Position numbers and translations under genes: made by a program
Assembly (NCBI RefSeq): GCF_030463535.1
Contig: NC_132880.1
Span: forward strand, 27,292,987-27,356,986
Reading direction: 5' to 3'
DNA length: 64,000 bases
DNA from: Salminus brasiliensis
Lineage: Eukaryota; Chordata; Actinopteri; Characiformes; Bryconidae
The notes under the pieces: generated by a model
Seen by the model: only the letters and a program-made list of their open reading frames with translations
Databases searched by the model: none
Told to the model about the DNA's origin: nothing
Part shown: piece by piece, positions 1 through 11,110 of the stretch
Layout: every line of letters starts with the position of its first letter
Numbering within the stretch: position 1 is the stretch's first letter

Positions 1-195
1 GGTGACATTGGCCTTTAGACAGAAGCCAGCCATCCAGATGACCACGGAGTTCCCAGTGGTGCCCAGTAGGATGGTTATGGTGTAGAGGACAATGGTGATG
101 TTGTCCATAATAGCATCAATGTCCACAGTTGTTTTGTCGTTTTTGGCAAAGATGTTGCCATGGGGTGGGAGGACGAGGGTGCTGTTAGATGACAT
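1..195 (-). CDS. c3ar1: Chemoattractant-type GPCR, N-terminal part (probable C3a receptor)
   Basis: A 65-codon open frame runs from an ATG at 195 down to the window edge, so the rest of the gene is missing. The N-terminus has glycosylation sequons (NST near residue 4, NIT near 32). A hydrophobic helix follows (about residues 33-57), ending GTTGNSVVIWMAGF, the typical first transmembrane helix of class A receptors, with the conserved GN. The GN-x-VVIWMAGF pattern matches the C3aR/C5aR/FPR/CMKLR1 group. An acceptor with a long T tract (about 197-216, read on minus) lies just before the ATG, so a 5' UTR exon lies upstream; a coding exon starting at the ATG is usual in this group. C3AR1 is close to NECAP1 in human, and NECAP1 lies 29 kb away here, which favours C3aR. 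Formyl-peptide or chemerin-like receptors remain possible. The family signals through Gi at the surface of myeloid cells. Confidence 0.6.
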   Translation of the reverse strand, partial: MSSNSTLVLPPHGNIFAKNDKTTVDIDAIMDNITIVLYTITILLGTTGNSVVIWMAGFCLKANVT

Positions 196-199
196 TCTG

Positions 200-749
200 C
201 TAAAAAAAAAAAAAAAGAAATAATAATAATATATCAAATAAATGATCCAGATAGATTTCATGTTCCATAACATTTAAAACATAATTTCTCTTAAAAATCA
301 CAGATTTGTGCTCTCGGGCAACAATTTTGTATTAATTTCCTTTAAAATGGTCTCTGGTCACATCCAGTCAGCAGAGACAATAGCAATGTCTCTGGGTTAG
401 CATTTTATTGGGTAGCTCTACATTGTATATGTATACACTCTGTGGCTATTTAATCAAAAACAACTCTTATAAAGGGGCAATTTGTAGATTTACCGATCTC
501 AGCATTCTGCTTTATTAAACATATCTGATTCAACTGATTTGTCTAATTATCAAGTAGAGACAAAACAGTAAAAGAACTGGCTGAAAAAATCATGGCCAAA
601 ATGATCAAGGTTATCAGTATTATCACAGTATTGTTAAAATTTGCTGAAAACATGGTGATATCCAAACGGACATCATCTCAGAAGCATTATTTGGGTTTAC
701 CTGCTGAATACCCACGTTATAAACAAGGTAATAACAAATGCATTATTGC

Positions 750-794
<45 letters not shown>

Positions 795-1260
795 TGTAGT
801 ATTGTGAATAATAATCAATATTTTGTGGCTGCCTCTGTCAAATTTTATCCAGCTCTCGACAAAACTCTGACATGTGTCTTAATGAAAAAATAACTTTCTA
901 ACAAGTGCTGTACTCTTTCTGATTTCCGTTTCCTAATCCAACCATTAACAAATGTGACTAAAGCTGAATTGTCACCCACATCCAACAAGTTTTAATTTTA
1001 ACCTTTACCACTTCCTGTTTTTCTTTCCTTTCACATGACACAAATGAGTCCACTTCCTCAAAAGCTCCCAGTCTCTTACTCAGTGTCTTTTTCTAAATAC
1101 GTCTGGAAAAGAAGGAAAGAACAAGAATCTCACCCTTTCACCCTACAAAAGCTAGAAGTGGAACACATCTGGCAGAACTGTATTGACAGCAAAGCACGTT
1201 GTTGAATCAGGCTAATCATAAGGGGTCAACAATGGGTAGGGGTGTAGTGATTCAGTATTG
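200..1260. other. Intergenic, no gene seen
   Basis: No coding exon is recognisable. The stretch is AT-rich and holds a TTA microsatellite at 751-794. It lies 5' of the GPCR exon, so a non-coding 5' exon and promoter of that gene may be here, but I cannot place them. Confidence 0.5.
751..794. repeat. (TTA)n microsatellite
   Basis: Uninterrupted TTA trinucleotide run. It produces an artificial poly-leucine reading frame on the plus strand. Confidence 0.95.
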
Positions 1261-1261
1261 A

Positions 1262-1480
1262 GTGCTGGCTCAGTGGTTAGAGCACCAGGCTATTGATGTC
1301 AGGGTTGAGGGTTCAATGAGCTCCACTGTTAGGCCCTAAAGCAAGGCCCTTCACGCTTTCTGCTCATCAGGTGCCCACCTCTTCGGGCATGTGTGCACAC
1401 TGTCATTGTGTGTGTGAATGCTCATTAGTGTGTATGTGGGTGTGTTCACTGCATGAATGGGTTAAATTCCATCTGTGGAA
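1262..1480 (+). repeat. tRNA-derived SINE-like fragment
   Basis: The head resembles a tRNA gene with an A-box-like tggctcagtggttagagc and a B-box-like gggttcaatgag about 45 bp further on. It is followed by the tail seen in many fish SINEs ('ggccctaaagcaaggcccttcac', then 'gggttaaattcc'). A shorter piece of the same tail occurs at 16137-16190. The copy is degenerate and not a functional tRNA gene. Confidence 0.6.
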
Positions 1481-1482
1481 TG

Positions 1483-1489
1483 ACATTGG

Positions 1490-1525
<36 letters not shown>

Positions 1526-1532
1526 CCAATGT
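1483..1532. repeat. Palindrome with (TA)n core
   Basis: The arms acattggt and accaatgt are perfect inverted repeats around an uninterrupted TA run (1491-1524), giving a roughly 50-bp perfect palindrome. Confidence 0.9.
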
Positions 1533-2017
1533 GGCATAGGTGACATTTTACAGGAGGACCAAAACAGAATATACAGTCTAACTACTATACAGCATATATA
1601 TATTTTAGCATTTATTATCAAATAAAGTATTTCATACAACATTCTCACAAATTAGTTCCTTGAATGTTATTAATTTAACTAAAAAACCATTTGACTATTT
1701 AACCATTTGTCCAAGTGGGCAAATGAAAAGACATTACAGATGACTTTGTAATAATACAAAAATATGATATTAAGTATCAATAAGTGAATCATTAGTGACA
1801 TTTAATAGCTATTAATTCAAGATGAACTAATTAATAACATTTAGCCATATCACCATTCAAAAGTAGGCTACAGAGCACTGAAATATGAATTAGAATTTTA
1901 CAACACAGCAAAAACAATTGATTTCATAGAGACAATGAATGTTAGAGGTCGATATGGAAAAAGTTGTTAAGCCTGGTGGAAGTCCACATACTTTTAAATG
2001 ATACTGCCATTCATGTA

Positions 2018-2430
2018 GGGCTGTGTATTGGCAAGAACCTGGCAATATAACATGTATCGCAATATAGAGGTTACGATTCAATATGTTGTGATATATTGTG
2101 AAAACAACATATTATGATTTTTTAATTAAATTTAGACAAAAAGTCATAGTATAAAAAACATATATATACCATATACTGTATACATAAAATATGAGTAAAA
2201 AAAAAAGCACTTTTGATCCCATCCAAACAGTGGAATCTGAAGGCAGAGTATAACACTCTAACGGTCAGGTTTTAAACACAATACAAAATGAGCCACTGTC
2301 TGTCACCAATCTTTACATGAAAACTATTCATTAAAAATCAATACTGTGTTTGAAAATCGACAGAAAATACAACAGAAAATATTGTGATACTTTGATACTA
2401 TATCAATATTTTCTTACTGTCTTCCATGCA
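2018..2430 (+). repeat. Dispersed non-autonomous DNA-transposon-like repeat, copy 1
   Basis: Starts 'gggctgtgtattggcaagaa' and continues with the 'atcgcaatatagaggttacgattcaatat' block. Recognisably related sequence lies at 20586-20900, and a shorter part at 46560-46680. No open frame is present. The superfamily (hAT-like?) is a guess. Confidence 0.5.
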
Positions 2431-3785
2431 TGCACAGTATAAATAAGTTCTTTTGGACAGTCATTCAACTTTTTAGCTTCCATTCCATGAGAACCTCTGG
2501 TCTTCAGTTTTCTAGCTTCAAGCAGTTTAAATGCTTGGCCAGACAATGTTTTGAGCAGAATATCTTTTAGATCCATTTCTGTGTAGCACAGCCATTTGAT
2601 TTTCTGCCAACTAACTGTTATTTCCCGCCATGTCTTTGGTTTTGTTTTAAATCATGTGTCGTGTAAAGGACTTGAAAGCCAGGAAGTCCCTGTGGCTACA
2701 TGTGGTGAGTTATTTTGACTTATGGTCTGTCCACAGGCTTTACCCACAATACATGTTTTAATTCCATAAAGTGTGTGTATGCTTGCACCTTTTTGCCGCC
2801 AACTGGTTCAGTGGGTTAAGTGTTAGATCCATAGGTTTTTGATGAATAACTATCTAAAACTAGCTAAATAAAAATGTAATATTTTTCTATTATTAATATT
2901 GTACTTTTGGTAGAAAAAGCTCACCAATAGGTTTTATGTGATATATAAATAGCTGCACAACCACCCAAAACGTCACTTATGTCCCTTTGTGTCTAAACCC
3001 AACTATTTCTTTGTGTCTCTTTGAGACGTATGCAGTGTATCTTCTCTTTATACACATCATGGTGGTTGGAGAGTGATTGTGCTTTAGTTACTTAGACATG
3101 AGCTCCACTGGTGCAGCTTATGGTGGTGGAACTGGTCTGAATCTACTATTATTGGGTCTGAGGTCATTCTGTAGATATTATATAGAGATAAAACAATGAT
3201 CAGTACATGATTCAATTCATGACTGTTAGTATTACCTTTTCAATGTAATAATCATTACAATCGTGGGCGATTGCTGTGCCTTAAATATTCTGCAGCGTCA
3301 ACTAAAGTTAGCAACGGTCTCCCAGACGTAGCCGTGCATTCGCAGCATGGGTTTATTTAGTTTCAGGGGAAGCATGGCAGAATGCATTGACAGAGCCTTT
3401 GAGATTTTTCATTCTTCTGGGAGGACCAAGTGTGAGGCTCAGCGAAAACTTTCCAAACTTTTTAAATTGTGATACAATTGTGCCACAAAATGTGGCAAAA
3501 TGTGTTTAGGAGGACAGAATCAACTGTGAACTGAAACCAGCTTATAACACACATTACTGTAGAGCAGTGTGTCCAAAAACAGCTGAACAGACACACTCTC
3601 TCCATTCTCCCTTCACGTTAACACTAGCCTGCTAAATAACCTATTGCTGAATATAAACGACTTTTAATCAGACAGATCATACTGTGCACACAGTGAAAGA
3701 TGAGACCTCAGGAGGCCTCAGGAGGAGCCTCAGGTGTGTAAACATCCAGAGCCTTTGCATTGGCTAATTTCATAAGCATTGAATA
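2431..3785. other. Intergenic, nothing recognised
   Basis: No coding frame, tRNA or clear transposon was recognised in this AT-rich interval. Confidence 0.4.
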
Positions 3786-3789
3786 ATTG

Positions 3790-4910
3790 TCAGGACTTCG
3801 TTTTCACGCTCTCCCCAGGGCAATCCCGGGACTCCGCCCACGAGCCCTGTCAAGAGCCGGGATTCCGGAGAGCGGCATCTCTCTTCCCCCTTGTTAACCT
3901 CACGCACAACACCTGGGACTGTGGCTACAAAAGCTCTGCACGTTTATGAACTCACTGCCGTGCATTCGCTGTATCTTTCTGGGTCCAGAGTTTTCTACAG
4001 TCAACTCAAGGAATATCCTTCAATGCCACATCACTCGTGCTCTGTTTGTTCTTGGGTTAACCTGCTTGTGTTGTCTGGTGTTCTGTTCTGTGGCTTTGTT
4101 GTCAGCGCCTTGCTCTTACTTCCGTTTGTCCTAGTTTTGTTTTTCCCCCTGTTCCCCTGCCTCTTTGGTTTTGTTGTTTTGTTATTTATTGCTGTTTGGA
4201 GTTTTGAATTGAATTGAATTTTGAATGGTGAAAGAGATCCAACGTTTCCTGGGCTTTACCAACTTTTATTGCCGCTTCTTATGCAATTGTAGTACCTTAA
4301 CACCTCCCATCACATCCCTCCAAGAGGGTGTTTTGGACTCTGCAGGCAAAGGAGTCCTTCTTGGCACTTAAACCTGCCTTCACCTCAGCCCCCTTGTTGA
4401 AGCACCCTGACCCCCATAAGGCATTCGTGGTGGAGATGGAAGCCTCTGAAGCCGGGTTGGGGGCTGTCCTCTCCCAATGGGACAGGGAGAGTGACAAACT
4501 CCACTTGGTGGCCTTTTACTCTAATAAACTAATGACAGCTGAGTGGTGATCAGGGACCACAAGAACTTAGAGTACCTACGTCAGGCGAAGATCCTCAACC
4601 CTCGCCAGGCCAGGTGGCCCCTGTTTTTTGAGTGCTTTCATTTCACCATCACCTACAGGCCAGGTTCTAAAAACACTAATGCAGATGATTGTTACTGATC
4701 TGCCCAAGTCAGAGAACACACTGTCATCATGACCATTATGGACAGGTTTTCGCTGGGGTGCGCTTTATCCCTTTCACTACATTACTCTCTGCTATGCAGA
4801 CCGCCCAGGCTCTGGTGGACAACGTCCAGGCTGAAAGTGTTATTAGAAATTTCTATTACCAGAGAATAGCCCAACCAGTTTGTACAGAAGTCCCTGTATT
4901 TACTAAATAA
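3790..4910 (+). mobile_element. Ty3/gypsy-type retrotransposon fragment
   Basis: A GC-rich LTR/leader-like stretch (about 3790-4215) precedes pol remnants. From 4226 the frame reads [17 protein letters not shown], the end of the reverse transcriptase. Then, after a frameshift, the RNase H region follows at about 4328-4549 (motifs HPDPHKAFVVEMEASEAGLG, VAFYSNKL). A tether-like motif [18 protein letters not shown] begins near 4555, and an integrase-core-like trace (TIMDRFS) lies near 4731. The segment between the RNase H start and DHKNLEYL is missing, so the copy is internally deleted as well as frameshifted. It is inactive. Confidence 0.75.
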
Positions 4911-5984
4911 TATGTGTTAAGGGGGTTAATTTACATAATATACAATATACTAAATATTTTCTTTCTTAGATATGCTACATGAGTTAACAAGGAGTGTCAC
5001 TAATGTGTGGTGAGTAATCTCAAAATTAATTTCCAAAGTAGGCCACATCCTTTTGACAACATGACCCTGCTGTAGCTATGTAATATACCAAACCTTTAAA
5101 TGTATACCTGACATTGGCTGCAATCTGCATTTGGATATTACATACTCTATCCTCACACAGATAACAATTCTTGCATCAATCCTTACTTCAATCAGCCATC
5201 AGCTTATCTGCAAGATAGAACCCATGCAAAAAGAACAACAGTGCGTTCATTCATCACCTTTGCTGAGACATTTATACAGACTGGTTGCCAAGCTAGTGTC
5301 CTTTACCCACTTCACAACATAAAATCTGTATAATATCAGTTGTCTGGCAACCATCAGGTTTCCTGACTACATAAGTGCTAATGCTTACTAAGGAGAACTA
5401 AAAGTGGCAGGAATTCTTCTGTTGCTGCTGTGTACCAGAAGGTGGGGCATGTTCGGTTTCTTTTCCTGGTTTTACTCACTCACTCTATCACACAAGGTTA
5501 TTTTTGATAGGTTTAACAAATCTATTCACAATACTCTAAAACTCTTTTACATTTTCAAAATATCAAGAAAAGAAAAGAGCTGAAAGCCAAAGTTTGTGCA
5601 TCCTGCTTGGACAGTTCCTTCTAACACCCTCTTAAATATATCAAATATTAGAGCCTATATCTGCTTTTTGTGCAGTAATACAACATCGGGGTACCACTGT
5701 CAATAACTGTCATGAAATCCAACATTTACTATCAGTGACGACAATCACAGGGAAAAGCACCAAGATACTGTCATTCAGTAAAAAATCAGTGTAAACTGTC
5801 ATGACAGTGCATGTTGGTATATGATATCTACCGTGAAATACTAATGGCATGGCTATGTAGCAGGGTTCAAGTTTAGTGATACCAAAAGGCACTGATTATA
5901 GACTTAATAAGTATGCTGCACAAATGAATCCGGAACCATAAAATAAACAAATGCGAAGAAAATGACATCTTACAACACATTATA

Positions 5985-5985
<1 letters not shown>

Positions 5986-6018
<33 letters not shown>
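5986..6018. repeat. (CA)n microsatellite
   Basis: Uninterrupted CA dinucleotide run. Confidence 0.95.
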
Positions 6019-6021
<3 letters not shown>

Positions 6022-6510
6022 GTACACTTCACTTCATACACTTCATATATATCATGATACACACATATCCTGATGCTACATTGTGTGTGTATATTGTTTA
6101 TATATACACTATGTAGCATCATGATCCAGAATAATCTGGATACGTTAAAATACTGGCATAGTGGCATGGCATAATTACCTGGATTTGGATGATGATGCCT
6201 CTTTGCCTCTTCCTATCTAGCTGGAAATCATCGCTGCATAGTTCAGATGTAATGTTATGTATGTTACTAATGTGAGTAAAGAGTAAATAGGATCTAAGTT
6301 TTGTTTATTTAAGGTATAAATATGTGGATGCAGTCAGCAATCTAAATAGTTGTGTCTCCTGGTTGTTTTTGCCTACTCTTCTTTTATGCCTGTTCTCTCT
6401 CTCTCTCTGTCTCAGTCAGTCTGGCCACTGAAGTGTCTTTAGTTTAAAAAGAAAGAAGACAGGAAAGGGGTGGTGACATACTTGTGTACACAGACTCAAA
6501 ACACACACAC

Positions 6511-6511
<1 letters not shown>

Positions 6512-6546
<35 letters not shown>
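6512..6546. repeat. (CA)n microsatellite
   Basis: Uninterrupted CA dinucleotide run. Confidence 0.95.
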
Positions 6547-6549
<3 letters not shown>

Positions 6550-7438
6550 AAAAAATCTGACCACAGGGAAATTCAAGCAAACTTTCAAATGTTACGCATC
6601 AGTAAAATGTACAGAAAGTCATTTAAAGTTGTTTAGTGCGAAATCCTCTACTTTAGAGTTGCTTACTAGTAATTTCTCACAGGTGAAGTAATAGGAGACA
6701 TTTAAAGAGTTTAATCCAGTCATGTTTGTTAATGCAGGGCATTGTAAGAAAACAGAGTTTTTTTGATACCATTGATAATGATACATATTAAAACTTTAAA
6801 AGTTTTTGGACAGTAAACAAAATGATTACTTGGTTCCTATCAGCACCACTGTAAAGAAATCAGAGCTGCAAAGTTTCACTATAAATAAGAATTTCATACA
6901 AAACTGCTATTTATTTGCATCTCAACCATTGAAGCATTAAAGAAATGGAAAGTTTGGTGTAAATACGCTTTAATTCCTCCCAGTTAATATCCAGCTGCAT
7001 ACTAATAGTACCAATTCAGCTGTCTTACTATCACCCTTTACCCTCACAAGCCATCCATATGTCATCCACTGTCCCTTTCTCAAGATCCATAGGATCTTTT
7101 TGTAAGTGCAACTGACCACACTTCAGTAAGAACTTCCTATGAGTTCACTATGCAGAGCTCAGCTCCTCCACTCAAACTCTGATGAGCTTCATTCATGCGA
7201 GTAATCACACAATCATATGCTGTGAATACATGGTAACAGTATTGGTAAAAGGACTATTAAACATCCAGAGATGGCAAAATATTTCCTAATTTCCAGCCAC
7301 TATTAGAATATTTACACTTTGTAGTAGTATGTATGTTGAGTAATGCTGTGTTTGCAAGACTGTGTGTGAACAGTCAGCAGAATATTTTGTGCTACTGCCC
7401 ACTACAGGTGCATTAAAGACTTACAAACATTTTCATGG

Positions 7439-7442
<4 letters not shown>

Positions 7443-7492
<50 letters not shown>
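7443..7492. repeat. (TA)n microsatellite abutting the Tc1 element
   Basis: Perfect TA tract that runs directly into the left end of the Tc1-like element. Tc1 elements insert at TA, so the tract is a natural target. Confidence 0.95.
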
Positions 7493-7497
<5 letters not shown>

Positions 7498-9037
7498 TAC
7501 AGGCCAAAAGTTTGGACACACCTTCTTATTCAATGCGTTTTCTGTATTTTCATGACTATTTACATTGTAGATTCTCACTGAAGGCATCAAAACTATGAAT
7601 GAACACATGTGGAGTTCGTTACTTAACAAAAAAGGTGAAATAACTGAAAACATGTTTTATATTCTAGTTTCTTTAAAATAGCCACCCTTTACTCTGATTA
7701 CTGCTTTGCACACTCTTGGCATTCTCTCAATGAGCTTCAAGAGGTAGTCACCTGAAATGGTTTTCCAACAATCTTGAAGGAGTTCCCAGAGGTGTTTAGC
7801 ACTTGTTGGCCCCTTTGCCTTCGCTCTGCGGTCCAGCTCACCCCAAACCATCTCGATTGGGTTCAGGCCAAGTCATCTGCCGCAGCACTCCATCACTCTC
7901 CTTCTTGGTCAAATAGCCCTTACACAGCCTGGAGGAGCCTGTGTTTGGGGTCATTGTCCTGTTGAAAAAGAAATGATGGTCCAACTAAACGCAAACCAGA
8001 TGGGATGGCATGTTGCTGCAGGATGCTGTGGTAGCCATGCTGGTTCAGTGTGCCTTCAATTTTGAATAAATCCCCAACAATGTCACCAGCAAAACACCCC
8101 CACACCATCACAGCTACTCCTCCATGCTTCACAGTGGGAACCAGGCATGTGGAATCCATCCGTTCACCTTTTCTGCGTCTCACAAAGACACGGTGGTTGG
8201 AACCAAAGATCTCAAATTTGGACTCATCAGACCAAAGCTCAGATTTCCACTGGTCTAATGTCAATTCCTTGTGTTTTTTGGCCCAAACAAATCTCTTCTG
8301 CTTGTTGCCTCTCCTTAGCAGTGGTTTCCTAGCAGCTATTTGACCATGAAGGCCTGATTTACGCAGTCTCCTCTAAACAGTTGTTCTAGAGATGGGTCTG
8401 CTGCTAGAACTCTGTGTGGCATTCAACTGGTCTGTGATCTGAGCTGCTGTTAACTTGCGATTTCTGAGGCTGGTGACTCAGATGAACTTGTCCTGAGAAG
8501 CAGAGGTGACTCTTGGTCTTCCTTTCCTGGGTCGGTCCTCGTGTGTGCCAGTTTTGCTGTAGCGCTTGATGGTTTTTGTGACTCCACTTGGGGACACATT
8601 TAAAGTTTTTGCAATTTTCCGGACTGACTGACCTTAATTTCTTAAAGTAATGATGGCCACTCGTTTTTCTTTAGTTAGCTGATTGGTTCTTGCCATAATA
8701 TGAATTTTAACAGTTGTCCAATAGGGCTGTCGGCTGTGTAGTAACCTGACTTCTGCACAACACAACTGATGGTCCCAACCCCATTGATAAAGCAAGAAAT
8801 TCCACTAATTAACCCTGATAAGGCACACCTGAAAACCATTTTAGGTGACTACCTCTTGAAGCTCATTGAGAGAATGCCAAGAGTGTGAAAAGCAGTAATC
8901 AGAGTAAAGGGTGGCTATTTTGAAGAAACTAGAATATAAAACATATTTTCAGTTATTTCACCTTTTTTTGTTAAGTACATAACTCCACATGTGTTCATTC
9001 ATAGTTTTGATGCCTTCAGTGAGAATCTACAATGTAA
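7493..9037 (-). mobile_element. Tc1/mariner transposon, right end truncated
   Basis: The left arm starts near 7493 with 'acagtacaggccaaaagttt'. The block 7568-7765 (containing 'gaatgaacacatgtgg', 'actctgattactgc' and the end of the transposase frame) recurs as an inverted copy at about 8840-9037. The matching outer 70 bp or so of the right arm are absent, because homology stops at 'atctacaatgta' (9037). The transposase lies between the arms on the minus strand and is disrupted. The element therefore cannot move by itself. Confidence 0.85.
7657..8696 (-). pseudogene. Tc1-type transposase pseudogene
   Basis: The frame starts MARTNQLTKEKRVAIITL at 8696 (N-terminal helix-turn-helix region), with in-frame stops soon after (TAA after LRN) and again near 8480 and 8375. 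The catalytic DDE core is readable at 7920-8264 (WSDESKFEIFG, VMVWGCFAG, FQQDNDPKH). A frameshift near 7920 separates it from the C-terminus, 7657-7851 (MVWGELDRRAKAKGP, then KAVIRVKGGYF). The full-length family protein is about 340 residues and the span here fits. The family catalyses cut-and-paste transposition at TA sites in the nucleus; this copy is dead. Confidence 0.9.
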
Positions 9038-9705
9038 TATGTACAACTGAATAGAACTGAATAGAAGAAAGTGTTCATATAGCGCATCCCTCAAAAGCCC
9101 TTTAGGAACATTTTTCCAGTGCACAAACAAAACTGTCTCAGCTCTGTCGCTTTCCACCTCTTAACCTCATCCAAACGCCCCACGCAGTTTCCTTGCAAAT
9201 ACATTTGGAATTGATCCTTTGTTGGGCAAGTTGGGCACTGACTTCTTGAATTTGGGACGGGGACATTCCCACTTCCTTACGTCCACATAGCCACGAGTGG
9301 ATCATTTTATTCATGAATGCATTAATGAAGGGTAGCTCAAGATGACCATGTTCATAGTAGATTTTTCATTAGGCATCAGCAGCATTATGCTTGATCTGAA
9401 AATTATTAACCCACCTTGCAAGAGTAGCTCCAGATGAACAAGACATACGTTCTTAACTCTTTGCCACACAGAATTGTTTGAACATTTTACCAATTTTCAA
9501 AGTAAGCCATAGCTCAACTGGTAATTCTAGATTCTGAATTTCTAAATGTAATTAATTAATAAACAAACATTGACTGTAAGGAAAACATCAGGACACCCAC
9601 ACATTTACTACAAGGTCAAATGTAACATCAGGTGCAGCACGCCAGCTGCAGATAATTCGAACATCATTAGAGGGGATTTTGGAGGAGTGTCAAGCCTGCC
9701 CCTGT

Positions 9706-10025
9706 TGTCATGTCTGCTCCCAAGCACATGGCTCTGTTTGTGTCTTGTCTGCTTTAGCCACGCCTGTCCATTAGTGATCCACCAGTGTCTCCTTTGTAGC
9801 CACGCCCCCTTGTTAGTCCCAGGTGTTCCTCATGAGTCTCTTGTTAGTGTCTGTAAGTACCCCTTTGTTTCAGCCATCCCTGTCTGGTCTTGTGCATGTA
9901 GGTGTGCAAATGGTCCTATGGTCCATAGATTTGGCTTAGATTTGGCTAAATGTTGTGCTTGTTTGGTTTGTCTAAAACATTATCCTGCAAGTATGTCCAC
10001 CTCTGTTTTGTGACAAACCGTGACA
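9706..10025 (+). mobile_element. Solo-LTR-like fragment
   Basis: Bounded by tgtcatg at the left and cgtgaca at the right, as for an LTR with TG...CA termini. The interior ('agccacgcccccttgttagtcccaggtgttcctc') has the feel of fish Ty3/gypsy LTRs. No flanking internal region was seen and no clear target duplication. Confidence 0.45.
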
Positions 10026-10424
10026 AGGAGCCTGTTTTATAATAACCTTAGGCATTTAGTTTGGTTTGCTTTTGATTGGTGATGTGAGTGTTGTTACCGT
10101 CCTACGGCTTCATTTCAGAAAACAAATGATCCTACTACTTCTGAAATTTTAAATTAACAGGGGCTAATATTTGCCACATTGCACCTCAAATATTATATTG
10201 TATATATAACTTATTGCACTTGGACTTTATACATAGATATAAATAAAATTATAGCCCAAATTCTGTTCACAGTTTCTCAATGGCTTCTGTAGAATTTGAC
10301 ATTGGGCTTTTATGCTGCCTCACAGTCTGTGGTAGATGTGCACTTTGTGCATGTGTGTTTGTTTTCCTTTTTTTTATTTAAAGAGTCTAAATAGCCTTAC
10401 TGTGTGGCTAATGCTACTGAGTGC

Positions 10425-11110
10425 CCAAGGAACTGAAATTCCATATAAACTGCTGGACCCTTCCTTTCTAGAGAGGCTTGTTCAGTCTCTCGTCATTTTG
10501 AGACTTGACTACTGCAACTCTCTTCTGGCTGTCTCCCTCTGCACACCATCAGGCCCCTGCAACTCAACCAGAATGCAGCGGCACGGGTCGTCTTCAATGT
10601 CCCTAAATTCAGCCATGTCACTCCACTGCTGCGTTCTCTTCACTGGCTTCCTGTAGCTGCTTCACGCATCAGATTCAAAACCCTGACGCTGGCCTACAAA
10701 GCCAAGACTGGACCAGCCCCTCCGTACTTGATGGCAATGGTCCAAAACCGATCTGCACCAAGAGCCCTTCCAGCTTCAAGTACAGCTCAGCTCGACCCGC
10801 TATCCCTCAAAATCCACGGAAGACGGAAGTGTCCAGGCTCTTTTCTGTCCTGGCACCAAAGTGGTGGAACAAACTTCTCCTGGGTGTCCGAACAGCAGAG
10901 TCGCTCACTGTCTTCAAATGCAGACTGAAGACCCTCCTCTTCAGAGAATACTTGGGCGAATAGCAGAGTGGTCACCTTTAGATTTGTTTAGTAATGTCTA
11001 AACTTAGAGGTATCTTTGAATTTTTAGTCTATTCAAACTAGCTGAGGTTATTCTTGGGTAAATAGCAAGCTCTGGAAAAGAGCGTCTGCTAAATGCCTTA
11101 AATGTAATGC
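10425..11110 (+). mobile_element. LINE (L2-type) 3' fragment
   Basis: Broken frames encode the end of a non-LTR reverse transcriptase (SLVILRLDYCNSLLA; then SLHCCVLFTGFL, PLSLKIHGRRK). The gene end is followed by the L2 3' tail 'aagagcgtctgctaaatgccttaaatgta' near 11075. Several frameshifts and a 5' truncation make it inactive. A second copy of the same 3' end lies at 31360-31655. Confidence 0.8.

Larger units (their letters stand above)
4911..7494. other. Intergenic, microsatellites only
   Basis: No gene or recognisable transposon. Contains (CA)n at 5986-6018 and 6512-6546, and the (TA)n tract at 7443-7492 that abuts the next transposon. Confidence 0.5.

Noticed and set aside
1262-1335. Possible tRNA gene
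   Set aside because: A- and B-box-like motifs are present, but no full cloverleaf, and a SINE tail follows.
3891-4217. 108-codon hydrophobic open frame
   Set aside because: Lies in the LTR/leader-like part of the Ty3-type fragment. The T-rich sequence creates a false hydrophobic peptide.
9570-10013. 147-codon open frame
   Set aside because: It lies over the solo-LTR-like fragment and has no protein-like features.
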